Below, in pieces: positions 20,205 through 31,091 of a stretch of DNA of 64,000 nt. Positions within the stretch are counted from its first letter, which is position 1. The number at the start of each line of letters is the position of its first letter. The DNA lies in the NCBI GenBank assembly GCA_034509425.1, contig JAVTVJ010001381.1, forward strand, positions 124,001-188,000, in the 5' to 3' direction. The DNA is from Eopsaltria australis. Lineage: Eukaryota; Chordata; Aves; Passeriformes; Petroicidae. The notes below the pieces were generated by a model, which ran no database searches, was not told the DNA's origin, and saw only the letters and a list, made by a program, of their open reading frames with translations. A program made the position numbers and the translations under genes.

Positions 20205-21984
20205 CCCGGTCATCCCTTTCCTTCTCCTGGTCGGAGGCAGGGACCCTCTATTCCTGTTCTTGGTCAGAGTATTCGCTGTCTGACCTTTGTGATGTCAAAT
20301 CAGAAGTTCCCTCCTCAGGACTGTAGGAAACAGTTTTAGTTTTCTTATATCTGGGAAATCGCTGATTGTCTTCTGGTTTCTCTGTGGTAACTACACTGAC
20401 AGTCTTCTTGGGTGGCCCCTTCTTAACAGGTCTCTTCCCCCTCAGTTCTCGGACCCGGGCGCTCAGCTTAGAGGTGGGTTCACCATCCCATTTCCTCATG
20501 TCCTCTCCATGCTCACACAGAAAAAACCAGAGCTCGTTACGTGGCTTGTTCTTGGGGGTTCCTTTCCCTCTGACTGGGGTTGGAGAGGAGCGATCTCTTG
20601 AGCTGCTTCTAAAAGTTGGGGTGGTGGCTCACAGGGATGAGGGAGCACCCAGAGTTTCTTCTACATTTCGGGGCCAGGCAGACGCCAACTCTACAGTTGG
20701 TGTATCCATTTTTGGGTAATAAAGTGCTGCCAAGCTGCTGGAATATGATGCTGGGGCGCCTTGAACCACCTTCCTCCACATGGCAAGTGTACAAGGGATA
20801 TCCTCTGGATCTATGGTGACGCTATCATCCTTTAGATCACTATAGACAATTTCCAGCACTGCTAATTCTCTCAAGTACTGGATACCTTCATCCACATTGG
20901 TCCACTTCCCTGGGGACTTTACAAGATCTTCCTTAAAAGGATATCTTGCCTTCACACTTGAAAGAAGCCGTCTCCAGAGGCTACAAGTTGCTCCTTCCTT
21001 TGCAAGTCCTCTCAATTTCCCGATCCCTAGCATGGGATCCCAGCTGTTGGGCTTCATGACCTTCTAACTGCTGACTATCGGCCCCATTATCCCAGCATCG
21101 CAGCAGCCATGCAGGGATCCTCTCACCTGACTGGCGGCTGTAATCCTTTCGCAAGTCTCGAAGTTTGGATGGGGTCAGGGACCGAGTAACTTCGGTCTCC
21201 TGTTTAATCTGCCTCACTCCCTTCGATTCCTTTGCTGAGGGACCTGCCTCTTGATCTAGCCCCATCTCTTCTTCCTCTTCTTCTTCTTCTCTTACGAATC
21301 GGCCTGAGACTTGCCTTGTCCATTTTTTTTTTGTTTCACTACTGGGGCAATTACTGTAGTTGCTATGGTTTGGGTTCCTATCTCAGACATAGTTGTTATG
21401 GTTTGTATCCCTGCCTCAGCCACAGTTGTAGTTTGTGTCCCTGTCTCAGCTACAGTGTCCTCAGACACAGTTTGGGTTCCTGCCTCAACCACAGTCCTCT
21501 GAGAATATTGAACAGAGGCCCGGTAGGCCCAGGCCAGCCCCCAGTACAGGGCGAGAAGCTGCTCGCATTCCTGCGAGTAAACGAGGCACCCTTCTGTCAG
21601 CCGACGGGCCAGTTTGTTAGGGTTATTTACCTCTTCAGGAGTAAACTCCCAGGCAACGGGAGGTGATAACCACCCTAGGAACCTACCCAAATCCCTCCAT
21701 ACGCCTTTCCACCCAGGAACTGGGTACCTCAGGGCAGATTTTAACAGCTCCTCACCCAAGGGTTGTTTCCTTCTGTACCAGGGAGATGACAATTTCCATG
21801 AATTCCATAAGGTAACAACAGTGTTGGCTAATATTATTAATAATATCAGGAATCTTATGTAAGGGTTGGCAATAATCACAGGAGCCTGCAGTAAAAGATC
21901 ATCCATACTCAAATTCACCCAGGGCAGAGAGAAGGAGTTATATTCATTCACAGTCATTGTTTGTTTCAACATTTTCCCAAACAT
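20205..21984 (-). pseudogene. ERVL gag, broken
   Basis: Gag forms the particle. The N-terminal frame is open from 22032 (a GTG) to 21292, with its first ATG at 21984. It contains a strongly hydrophobic stretch (about residues 50-78 of the open frame) and, near 21367-21492, four spaced GTQT/GIQT motifs. Further pieces follow at 21265-20981, 21057-20629 and 20499-20248. The third keeps a matrix/capsid-like segment with KSPGKWTNVDEGIQYLREL, and the last a basic tail after the LWFFLCEHGEDMRKWDG motif, which I associate with ERVL Gag. No CCHC zinc knuckle is seen. Several frame changes mean no complete Gag. Confidence 0.75.
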
Positions 21985-22115
21985 AGCAAAACAAAGATAA
22001 GCAGTGTGGCAGCCGAAGGCCGTATGCCACACAGGAGTTTACTACTTGAGAGCTGCTATTGGTAATTAATAGAGCATGCAATATATGAATATATGCATAA
22101 AACTGCCTTTATCTC

Positions 22116-22134
22116 GCCCCACGTTCGGGCGCCA
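22116..22134 (-). other. Primer binding site, tRNA-Lys type
   Basis: The minus strand reads TGGCGCCCGAACGTGGGGC, eight bases inside the 5' LTR. It equals the lysine (Lys1,2) site with one extra G. Class III elements are better known for leucine primers. Confidence 0.65.
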
Positions 22135-22142
22135 AAAGAGAC

Positions 22143-22712
22143 TGTCATGGGTTGACCCCGGCCAGGGGCCAGGTGCCCACTCAGTCACTCTATCACTCCC
22201 TCTCCCACTGGGAGAGGGGAGAGGATAATATTGAAAAAACTATCAGGGTAAGAAAAGGCAGTTTTATTACAGCGGGGAAAAAATAGAACAAGCCAGCCGA
22301 GAGTTGCGCGCGCAAGAGCTGAGGGGAAAACAATCAATCTCTACTTCCTATCAGCAGCGATGTCCGGACACTTCCTGGGAAGCAGGGCTTCAGCACACGT
22401 AATGGTTGTTCAAGGAGGCAAACATGGACCAGCCCTGAGTGCCTCCTCCTCCTCCTCTCTTCCTTCCCTTATATATCTGAGCTGATGTCATATGGTATGG
22501 AATATCCCTTTGGCTGATTGGGGTCAGCTGGCCTGCTGGTGTCCCCTCCCAGGATCTTGTCCACCCCCATCCCCTTCAGTGGGGGAAGGAATGTCAGAGG
22601 GACAGCACTGCTTGGCAGTAGCCAAAACACTGCTCTGTTATCAACGCTAGCCACGAAAGCAAAGTACAGCACTGTAAGGGCTGTGAGCTTTAACCCAGTC
22701 AGAACCAATACA
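22143..22712 (-). repeat. 5' LTR of minus-strand ERVL (family A)
   Basis: 570 bp, TGTCATGGG at 22143 to CCAATACA at 22712 on the plus strand. TATA and AATAAA boxes are on the minus strand. The right neighbour is a family B LTR broken at exactly this point. Confidence 0.85.
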
Positions 22713-24042
22713 CCCACTGACAACACAAAAAAGCAACACTTTGAACTTTCAGTCAGTTTACCACCTCTAAAATAGTCTTTTCTCAGTCCATTTAGGGAGA
22801 GAAGTTTCTCTTGCTTATGCCATGGACTTCTCTACAAGAAAGTACAGTTTTTATGGTTTCAGTCTCACAACCAGCAGCTGCCTAGGAGGAGAATCTGCTT
22901 GTTTCAGAAGATCCCTCCCACACTAATAGCCTTCCCACAGCTACTACGGTGGGCTATGGCGGCCCATGGGAATTTTTTTTAAGGATGAGTGGTTCTACTA
23001 CAGTAGCAAAGAAATCCCCTTCTTCCATTATTGGCAACCTAAATCCTTCTCCACCATTACCTGGGGCGAGGGATCACACCTTTTTCTCTTTCTCTGTTCA
23101 AGCCTCTCATCAGGCTGCAGTTACTTCAGTATCTACTTATCTCTACACAGGTGCCTGGTTCAGTGACTGTAGTTAGAACATCACATCCCCCCTTTGGACT
23201 ATTTTTTCATATATTACAGGTAATATTTTAGGTTAGTCCCAAGCATGGCTTCACAAAAGAATTTTCAGCTTCATTATTGAAGCACTCCTCATGCTCCTCC
23301 CTCTAGACGATGGTTCTGCTTCTTTCATTGACTTTGGAGCCTATATGCTGTATTTCTGTAGGTGTCCTCTTTTCTGTCTCTGTACAGGGGAGGATGGATA
23401 TCTGCAGGTTCCATCTGGGTACTGAAAAGGTTAATCTCTCACTTGGGCCTTACGATGGTCACATGGTCTTTGCCGGGTTGTTTGAAAAGTTTGAGCTGGG
23501 TGGCAGAAGCAGCCAGAGTTTTGGTAGCCTTGCTCTGGGAAGCTGGCTCTGCCCGGTGGGGCCGGCCCGGCCCAAGGTGGCAGAGCAGGGCCTGGCCTGA
23601 GTCGAATGGAGCCAGCCCAGGCCCTGCCTGGCCAGGAGCAGGGGCCCAGCCCTTTTCACTGTAGTTGGAATATTGGTTGAACTGAGTCTGAACAGGAGAG
23701 CTTAGGCCAGGTCCTCTCCCACACCCAGCTGCACTGCCACTCCAAGCCCCCCCTTCCCCCAGCTGAGGGGGAAGGGGGGGAACAAGGCCCAGTCTTACCA
23801 GAGAGAACGGAGGAATGGCTATCACAAGCAGCAGCCAGAAAGGCCAAGAGGGAAACTTCCAACATCTTTTGCTTATATAGGGTTTTTTTCCTCAAAGATA
23901 GAACAACTTTACATTGGTTTGCATACCTGTCAGTATTCAAAACTAGCTGGTTACTGGTTCTGTCTCCCAGGAAGCAAGCTGTACTACTTCCTGCAGCATA
24001 GGTCACCTCTGAGACTGACTCTTCCTGGGCAAACCCAGGACA
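22713..24042 (-). repeat. Partial family B LTR, copy 3 (minus)
   Basis: It aligns in reverse complement to the first about 1.35 kb of the 1.6-kb LTRs: from the GTTGTCAGTGGG side at 22713 to the end TTTGCCCAGGACA at 24042. A TATATAAG box is present near 23866. The poly(A) side of the LTR is missing; the break coincides with the edge of the ERVL. It is more diverged than copies 1 and 2. Confidence 0.7.
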
Positions 24043-24055
24043 CATGGCTCCAGCC

Positions 24056-24571
24056 TGTTACTTAGGCTAAGTAGAGGGGAACTATGGGAGAAAGACTTAG
24101 CTAGAATAGATGAGGCATGGAAAAGACCCCACAACTCAGCAGTTATAGCGTAGGTATGATTTAATATGGCGCCAGGAGCAAGGGGGATCACTCCTCCAAA
24201 AACTTGCGCACCGTCAGTGGCTCTCAGCTTGGTATATATTAGGTTACAGGTTACATATGCATTAAATTACACAATACATTCATACATATTCACTACCTAT
24301 CTCCGCTTTGTATTATAATGAGTTCAAAAGTAATTTCCATATGCTCGTGCCTGCTCAGTGCCCTCTGGTGGTTGTGGGCTGGGGTCTCTGGGATGAAGTA
24401 ACGAGTCTTACTCGGGTCACCTTGCCTCCTTGCACATACTCTCTGGTGTCTTGATCTTAGTCCAAGTTCCAAGGCTAGTTTTGGCCAGTTTTGGGGTCCA
24501 GAAAGCAGGAACCAAGTTATGGTTTCTTCCTTTTCATAATAGTCTTTCATTCTCCTACCTTATTGTAACAG
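24056..24571 (-). repeat. Probable LTR of an unassigned family
   Basis: The ends are perfect short inverted repeats, TGTTAC (24056) and GTAACA (24571). On the minus strand a TATATACC box (about 24230) is followed by ATTAAA (about 24154), in the order expected of an LTR. I found no clear target duplication. Confidence 0.4.
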
Positions 24572-24944
24572 ACATGATAGATGTCAAGCAGGTGGCCCAT
24601 AGTGTTCCAGCAAACAGCTTCCCAAACTATTTCTTAACCCTTTAACTTTCTTGTATCATAGAGACGTGAGAGACATGAGAGATGTGCTGTGTGAATGCTG
24701 CATGTCCACACCGTGGTGTATGGTGGTTGGTTGACTTGGGCTTGTTCTGCCTTAAAACTATGTAAACTGATAACTGGCTGACTGCTTAGAAAGGCTGGGT
24801 TTTTGGTAGTAAAAAGCTCTCCTTTGCACCTGCCTGGCATCCCTGTGTTGCTCCTTGCTGCCACACATAAGAATCCAAAACAATTCAAAGGGCAATAATT
24901 GAATATTCCCTCAGGTTTGGCTCTTATTCTTGCCAAAGTTAATG

Positions 24945-25820
24945 GCAAAAGCCATACCTATGGCATCTCAGTTTCTGTCACCAGCTTCAAAAGGTGTTTC
25001 TTTATTCCTCCATTTATCCTTTCTACTTGACCTGAATTATCAGGGTGCCAGGGGGTATGGAGGTCCCACTGAATTCTCAAAGCAGCCATAATCCCTTTAA
25101 GGATCCCCCTGCAAAATGAGTTCCCCGGTCCGGTCCAAGCCCACTGCCTTCACAGTCTCATTTGTTAACTGATTAAATAGTTGCTGAAGCAGCTAGAAGC
25201 TCTTCTGGTCACCCTGCTAGCCAGCATGCCACTACCAGAGGATATCTAAGCCCTCTTGCCCAGGGCATCTCAGCAAAAGATACCCAACATCCCTAGAAAG
25301 GATATATACCCTAAGGTCATTTCCCTGTCTTGCAATCTCCTTTGTAGTCTGGCTATTAACTTGAGCCAGGCACGCCTCAGTAGCTCGTTTTGCTAAAACA
25401 AAGAGACCCAAGGCAGTACATCTTGAAGAACACCTCTGCCAATCCTTGAGAGTCTCAAATACTCCCCCCATGGAGCAGCCCTAGTATTTGCAGAGTCAAA
25501 GCTCCTGGCATCCAGTGTTTACTGTCCTTTGTAACTCAATTCTCCCCTCTTCCTTCTTGCCCCACTACTTTTAATTATCTCCAGCTCCTCTGGTGGAAAA
25601 GACAGCACTAGCACCACCACTTCCCCCATCCCCTGGCAACTGCAGAGCCACAGGGAGCAAAGGGCAGATCCCAGAGACCTCTGGCAGAAGTGCTGCTTTC
25701 TGAACATCTCCACTGGCCAGTTGGTTACCTATTGTCTCTTTTGAGTACCCTGCCTGATGTCCCTTAACAGCTCTTATTCCTACCTCTTTTGGTAAATTCA
25801 CCACCTCCAACAAGTGAGTA
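24945..25820 (-). pseudogene. Class I pol remnant: RNase H end and integrase
   Basis: Minus strand. 25813-25700 encodes an RNase H C-terminal segment (RAVKGHQAGYSKETIGNQLAS). 25471-25232 and 25230-24945 encode integrase: a zinc-binding/linker part, a degraded LDRG-type second Asp region, then HTPWHPDNSGQVERINGG with the catalytic Glu. The motif style is gammaretrovirus-like and close to the integrase at 39085-40503, but this copy is much more decayed and frames change several times. Confidence 0.65.
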
Positions 25821-26985
25821 ACTGAGCAGTTTTTCCCTGAAAGTTAACAAACTTCTTTCCTCCCAGCTTTCCAAATACATGTATCACCCCACATGCATAC
25901 TTGGAATTTGTAAATATTCACTAACTTTCCTTGAGGTTTGAGAGTTGGTAGAAGGCTTTTCTGTATTTTATTCATGTCTTATTTGCAGTCCATGGCTACC
26001 CGTCCTGGTTTAGGAAGGGGATCCAATCATTTCTCATGTAACATTTGCTTGGGTTTTTTAAGATTCTTTAATTCACTAATTAGTAAATCAGAAAAAATTT
26101 AGCCAAATTATAATAATTTTGAAGCCTTCTGAGGCAGAACTGGGAAGGTTAGTACATATTTGTATAATTTCAAATATGTATAAATTATTATATGTATACT
26201 ACCTTTAGCCACACCATTTTTTTCAGTAAAAAGACAAAACAAGTTAGACAAAAATCAAACACAATATTATGTAGAATGCTTTAGCTAATATTTGATCTCC
26301 CATCAAGTTACTTGCAATGAAAACACAAATAAATTACAAACATTAGCAAACTGACAAGGCAAGCAATTATGGTGACTCTTTAAATTTCATTGGTTTTCAT
26401 GCAGCTCCATCACATCGGTTGGTAGGTTCCTATAAAAGAAAATTCGGTCCACTAGACCGATTATTAAAAAGAACTAAAAACTTCTTGTGGCTAACATAAA
26501 GTGACAGAGTCCATGTGAAGAAATGGTTATCACATTTAGGTGTGATTTTACTGCTTGCAGTTTTTCTGCTCTCAAACTGTTTTCCTTATCTTCGATGCAG
26601 AGATGTTTGGCATTCCTAGAAAAGAGAAAAGAAACAAACTTCCCCAGCAAAATATGCCTGGTGAAACAAGTTGTTAATAGCATTAACTTATGCAGGTGGA
26701 GTTTTAGATTTTATTCTCTGAAAGGCTTGTTGCATCACTTTAGTTTTTTCCACAGGTTTTCAGTGGAGTTTCCTCCAATAGATTGTTCAGCGGAGGGAGT
26801 GAGACTGCTTTTAAAAAGTTTTGCAAGAGTTGCAGTCTGTGAAGCAGGCTTCTGCTTTTCACTCTGGAGCAGTTTGCCTTATCAGTTTGTATCGCCTGCA
26901 CGGGGACTGTCCCGGTGGACAGAGTCTGGCAGCGTGTCCCAGAAGTGTCCCTCAGAGAGCCACTCTGGTGGTGCTGCTTTAGCTC
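25821..26985. other. No recognisable gene
   Basis: AT-rich in the first 700 bases. An open frame at 26523-27185 has no family features. The first part may be decayed pol sequence continuing from the left; nothing specific is supported. Confidence 0.4.
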
Positions 26986-26989
26986 CTGC

Positions 26990-27400
26990 TGCAGCACTCT
27001 GCTACCCTGCCGGCGGGCGCAGTAATGCAAGCCCCAGCAGGTCCAGGGGTAAAGAAAAAGGGAGGGATCTTCTGTATGGATATTCAAGGAGTTTATTAAG
27101 GGTTCCTTGCTCAAACAGGTCCAGGGGCAGAAGACCCAGAGCAAAGGAGAGCACAGACTTTTATACAGCAGTAACTAACCAATGAGGAGAGGGTCCAGGG
27201 GCGGGGGGAAGGCAGGACAAGCTTACACAGTCCAATGAGGGGAGGGAAGGGGAGGAGAGAGAGAACCACAACCAATGGGGTATCGAGTAACATAGAACTT
27301 TCTAGATACAGATACATATGCATAAGGGGTGGAGAGCCAATAGTCCAATCATGGGGGTACAATTAACATAGCAAGAACACATCAATCACGTGGAAGAAAC
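26990..27400 (-). repeat. LTR-like promoter and poly(A) region
   Basis: On the minus strand TATAAAAG (about 27155) is followed 60-70 bp later by AATAAA (about 27091), the usual LTR arrangement. The edges could not be placed and no target duplication was found. It lies between the class I pol fragment and the class I protease fragment. Confidence 0.35.
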
Positions 27401-27999
27401 TATTATCCTCCAGAGGGAAGGGGAGGATTTTCAAACCCAAGTAACCCTCCACCATGGCCCCTCAGATCCCCTGGGACCTTCCGGATCTTCCTGGGCCTCA
27501 GTGGTAGCCTCAATGGCTGCCACAAGTTTGCTCCTTTTGTTCCAGTGATTTTCCTTTTGGACATGATCGAGTTCGGCAGCAAGCAATGCCACTGCCTAAA
27601 GCCTTTCTTAATAACCAATCACTTTTTGTTTTATAGCAACCAGTTGCTCCCCATCCCAATTTTTGCATCAAGTCCACCCTAGGGGTAGGGAGGCTACTAA
27701 CAAATTAATCAAGGAAGGATAACAAAATATTTTCCCCTAAAGTTTTCCTATAGCCCCCACAGAGGGAGCTGCATGATAAATACCTAGGCCTGCATAGGGA
27801 CACCACCATTCCCACAAGGCAGCAACTGTAGAATTGGCCTCAGTATTAGAACCTGCCAATTCTAGTTCTCCACAATAACCATAGACTGGTGGGGGGTTCC
27901 CCACAAGGTAGGAGTTGCAGAATTGGCTTCAGGACGAAAACCTGCCAATTCTGGCTTTTCACAACAAAACACACAAAAGCACATGGGCGTGGGTCCCCT
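27401..27999. other. No recognisable gene; short direct repeat
   Basis: It contains two diverged copies of a unit with CTGCCAATTCTGGCTTTTCACAAC-type sequence (about 27815-27880 and 27895-27965; only part of the motif is shown). No protein family is seen. Confidence 0.35.
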
Positions 28000-28290
28000 T
28001 CAAACAGGAGCCTTTTGACTCCACACAAAACCCCATGTAGAAAAAGGAATTAAAACCCCAAATTCATTTACCACAATTTCCACAATTCCCTCAGAGAAAG
28101 ATGCATTCAATCTTCTAAGCCTACAGAAGAAACTACAATTTTCGCAACCCCTTGAACAATCAAAGATCTTTTTGACAATTTTTCCCCCTTTAGGGATAAA
28201 ATTTAAGGTGGATTGAGAGGCCCCTGTGTTTACTAGGAAACACACCTCCTCTCGATCCAGATCCAGCTTAAAAGTTAACAAGGGCTCCAG
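28000..28290 (-). pseudogene. Class I protease remnant
   Basis: Open for 93 codons on the minus strand. It has the aspartic protease core CFLVNTGASQSTL, in which the expected catalytic Asp of DTG is Asn, so this copy would be inactive. The preceding LLTFKLDLDREE strand fits a gammaretrovirus-type protease N-terminus. It stands alone; the RT that should follow is absent. Confidence 0.6.
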
Positions 28291-28640
28291 TGTGGTTGGT
28301 CCCTCATATAATGGGAGCCGCTGACACTCCTAACAATCCATTTCCATTATCCTCTGAACTTCCTTCTCCTGAGGATCCAGCTGTCTCTGTGGACAGCCCT
28401 GCTTCTAGTGTCCCTACAGATTCCTTCCCAGCTGCTGTTTGGGTCAGCTCTCCCCTGCCAAACAAAACTAAACCACTGATAACACTGGATTACCAGTAAT
28501 AAAGTAACTAAAAAATCTATATCAGGCCAAACAAACGGAACTAAACCACAAAATCAAACCAGTCTATCTCCACTGCAAAGCCAAATCTTCCTGCTTTAAA
28601 TCAGATTTCCTAGGGGGCCTTCTAGGAAATTGCTCCCTTA

Positions 28641-28890
28641 CCAAGGAATTCACACTCTTATGAGTTTTAACTCCTAAGATTCCTACCAAGGCATTTAACT
28701 CCTGACAGCTCCAATCTGAGAAATTCTTACCAAGGCATTTAACTCCTGAGAATCCCTATTCCAGAACTTCACCAAGGCGCTCAACTCCTAAAAATTCCTG
28801 TCTGGAAAATTCTTACCAAGGTGTTTAACTCCTGAGAGTCCCTATTCTGGAACTCCACCAAGGCATTCACCTCCTAAGAATTCCTGACCT
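28641..28890 (-). repeat. Minisatellite, six units of 42-45 bp
   Basis: The core CCAAGG followed by CATTTAACTCCTGA starts at 28641, 28686, 28730, 28772, 28816 and 28858, giving periods of 45, 44, 42, 44 and 42. The units are diverged. It lies between a class II gag end and a class I protease remnant. No spacer/repeat structure of CRISPR type. Confidence 0.8.
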
Positions 28891-29089
28891 GGAGCATGGA
28901 GTCGACAGACCAGTGCTGCGCCCTTCACATAGTGTCCCTTGTGGAGTCACTATGGCGGTGTGCTGCTGACGCCTACACAAACATACAGACTAACCCTGCA
29001 GGGTGGATATAAGCAGACTGCAGTTTGCAGCATGGGTTGCAGGGCAGGCAGAGGCGGCTGCTGATTTGTTGTCATCGCGCGAGGCCGGC

Positions 29090-29489
29090 CCACCCTTCAT
29101 TGTCCTTTTCCCTGCTGCTGGTGGTGTTTGCAAGCAGGACAGTCAGTAATAACAGGCTTTCCATTTCGGTTAGAGTTTTTTGGCTCAGGGCAGTTTCTTG
29201 CAAGGTCTTGGGGACTTCCACAATAAAAACACTGGCGCTTTTCATTACTGTCCTTCCCTGCTGTTATTGCCCCCACCACCCTGTTCTGAACACTTTGGTC
29301 AGGTGTGGGCTTCTCAGATACCACTTCTGTGCAAGCCTCCGCAATTTGTTCAAGGGTGCGTGCAGGGTCCAGGGGGAGAGTCCTTATAATACTCTGGCAT
29401 TGGTCATTGGCATTAAGACCTGCCAATGTCCTGATCAGCTCCCTCTGAGCCTCTACACTTTCTACTTGCCTAACTACTGCTTATCTCAA
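29090..29489 (-). pseudogene. Class II gag remnant: capsid end and nucleocapsid
   Basis: Minus strand. It encodes a capsid C-terminal segment (LNANDQCQSIIRTLPLDP), close in pattern to the equivalent ANEDCKRVIDSLPVEP part of the intact class II gag, followed by a zinc knuckle CFYCGSPQDLARNC. In this knuckle the expected histidine is replaced by alanine. A second possible CxxC follows (CPACKHH). It continues across the nested ERVL LTR into 30058-31091. Confidence 0.65.
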
Positions 29490-30057
29490 TGTATTGGGTC
29501 TGACTGGGGTAAAGCTCACAGCCCTTACAGTGCTGTACTTTGCTTTCGTGGCTAGCGTTGATAACAGAGCAGTGTTTTGGCTACTGCCAAGCAGTGCTGT
29601 CCCTCTGACATTCCTTCCCCCACCAAAGGGGATGGGGGTGGACAAGATCCTGGGAGGGGACACCAGCAGGCCAGCTGACCCCAATCAGCCAAAGGGATAT
29701 TCCATACCATATGACATCAGCTCAGATATATAAGGGAAGGAAGAGAGGAGGAGGAGGCACTCAGGACTGGTCCATGTTTGCCTCCTTGAACAACTGTCAC
29801 GTGTGTTGAAGCCCTGCTTCCCAGAAAGTGTCCGGACATCGCTGCTGATAGGAAGTAGAGATTGATTGTTTTCCCCTCTGCTCTTGCGCGCACAACTCTC
29901 GGCTGGCTTGTTCTATTTTTTTCCCCGCTGTAATAAAACTGCCTTTTCTTACCCTGATAGTTTTTTCAATATTATTCTCTCCCCTCTCCCAGTGGGAGAG
30001 GGAGTGATAGAGTGACTGAGTGGGCACCTGGCACCTAGCCCGGGTCAACCCACAACA
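29490..30057 (+). repeat. Solo ERVL LTR (family A)
   Basis: 568 bp, TGTATTGGG to CCCACAACA. The flanks are CTCAA and CTTAA, a 5-bp duplication with one transition. TATA and AATAAA boxes are present. It is inserted antisense into the class II gag remnant. Confidence 0.85.
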
Positions 30058-31091
30058 CTTAATCAATCTACACATTTAATAAATTATTCGCCTGGGGCTT
30101 GCTTTATGTGGGAGAAGCTAATAGGGGGAGAGGAGTCTCAGCGGGTGAGGGACAAAGCCCTTTCTGCAGCTAGTTTTAAGTCACCCAGGACTGGCTCCTG
30201 GAGATACTGGGTTTAATCCTGGGGCTTATCCAGGTTGCCTTCACCGGTAAGGTGTTCTAGGATTAAATTAGCCCTGTTGGGATCTCTCTAGTAGCTAGCA
30301 TGGAGATCCCAAAGCAATCTTTTCCATGTCCTCCCCTATAACAGGTACTGAGTGGGAGACAGCAGGCACGACATGGTAGTTTTTATATCATGCAGCACTA
30401 AGATATTTCCGGCAAACGTGGCCTGTAGTAGCCTTTTAAAGTAGGGGGATTCTCGCCTGAAGTTTTTCTCAGCTTTGCACAGCTCTTTTAGATGGGAGTA
30501 CGGGAAGGGTTCCCACCGGGGATTCTGCCCCTGTCTATTGTAAGTGCCTGGGATTGCTACGAACTCACAGTTCCTGTTTACTTCCTGGTTGCCGGGAGTC
30601 AAATTTCCGGCTCCCAGAGCGTGGGAATTGGAGGGGGGAATTGTGGGAACTGAAGGGGGAGGCGTGATTGAGGGTGGAGCTGCCGATGGAGGGAGCGGGG
30701 GTGTGGGTGGGACTCGTGATGCGAAAGGGATTCCCCGTGTGGGCAGGGTCCCGGCGCGGTCACACATAGTGCGGGAGGGGAGGGGTCCAAAGTGAACACA
30801 CCCACCGACGCAGTAGGGGAGGGGTCGGGAGCGGCGGGGTGGGGAGGGGGGGCCCGACGTAGAATGATATGATGGCGCAAGGGGTGGGGACAAGGGGAAG
30901 CCCTGCGTTTCAGTGGGAATTTGTGGGGAAGGAGACAACATGGCGGAATCGGCCACGAGGTCGGCACCATGTTGTGGGGTTGCATAGCTGATCGCATTTT
31001 GGCAGCACGGGGCTGGGATCGGGCCCGATATTGGGGAAGGCAAAACGGCAGGGCTGGCTACGTTGCCGTCGCTATATTTTCAGCTTACTGG
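30058..31091 (-). pseudogene. Class II gag remnant: proline-rich and capsid N-terminal part
   Basis: A 235-codon open segment (31043-30336) with a long proline/serine-rich stretch and then a capsid start (NRQGQNPRWEPFPYSHLKEL) that matches the pattern of the intact gag at 48866 (NRMGANPRWDPLPQWTIKD). It is thus an older relative of the 46755-55573 provirus. The matrix end is cut at 31091, where the class I 5' LTR begins. Confidence 0.7.

Larger units (their letters stand above)
7843..22712 (-). mobile_element. Minus-strand ERVL (class III) provirus with two nested insertions
   Basis: Both LTRs (570 and 568 bp), a lysine-type PBS, gag, pro, RT, RNase H and integrase are in order when read from 22712 to 7843. 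No env is present, typical of ERVL. Two insertions split it: an ERNI-like provirus (11325-18021) inside RT and a solo LTR (18573-20204) at the gag/pro junction. Removing them by eye gives continuous frames at both sites. The flanks do not match: GTACC at the left end, CCCAC at the right. The left neighbour is an ERNI-like LTR and the right neighbour is a different LTR family, so the outer ends may come from recombination. Confidence 0.8.

Noticed and set aside
7843..22712. Treating the ERVL as one undisturbed insertion
   Set aside because: Flanking pentamers differ and each neighbour LTR lacks its other half, so the ends are not a simple target duplication.
26523..27185. 220-codon open frame as a host gene
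   Set aside because: No recognisable domain; it runs into an LTR-like promoter region on the other strand.
28641..28890. CRISPR-like array
   Set aside because: Adjacent diverged units without unique spacers in a eukaryotic ERV context; it is a minisatellite.
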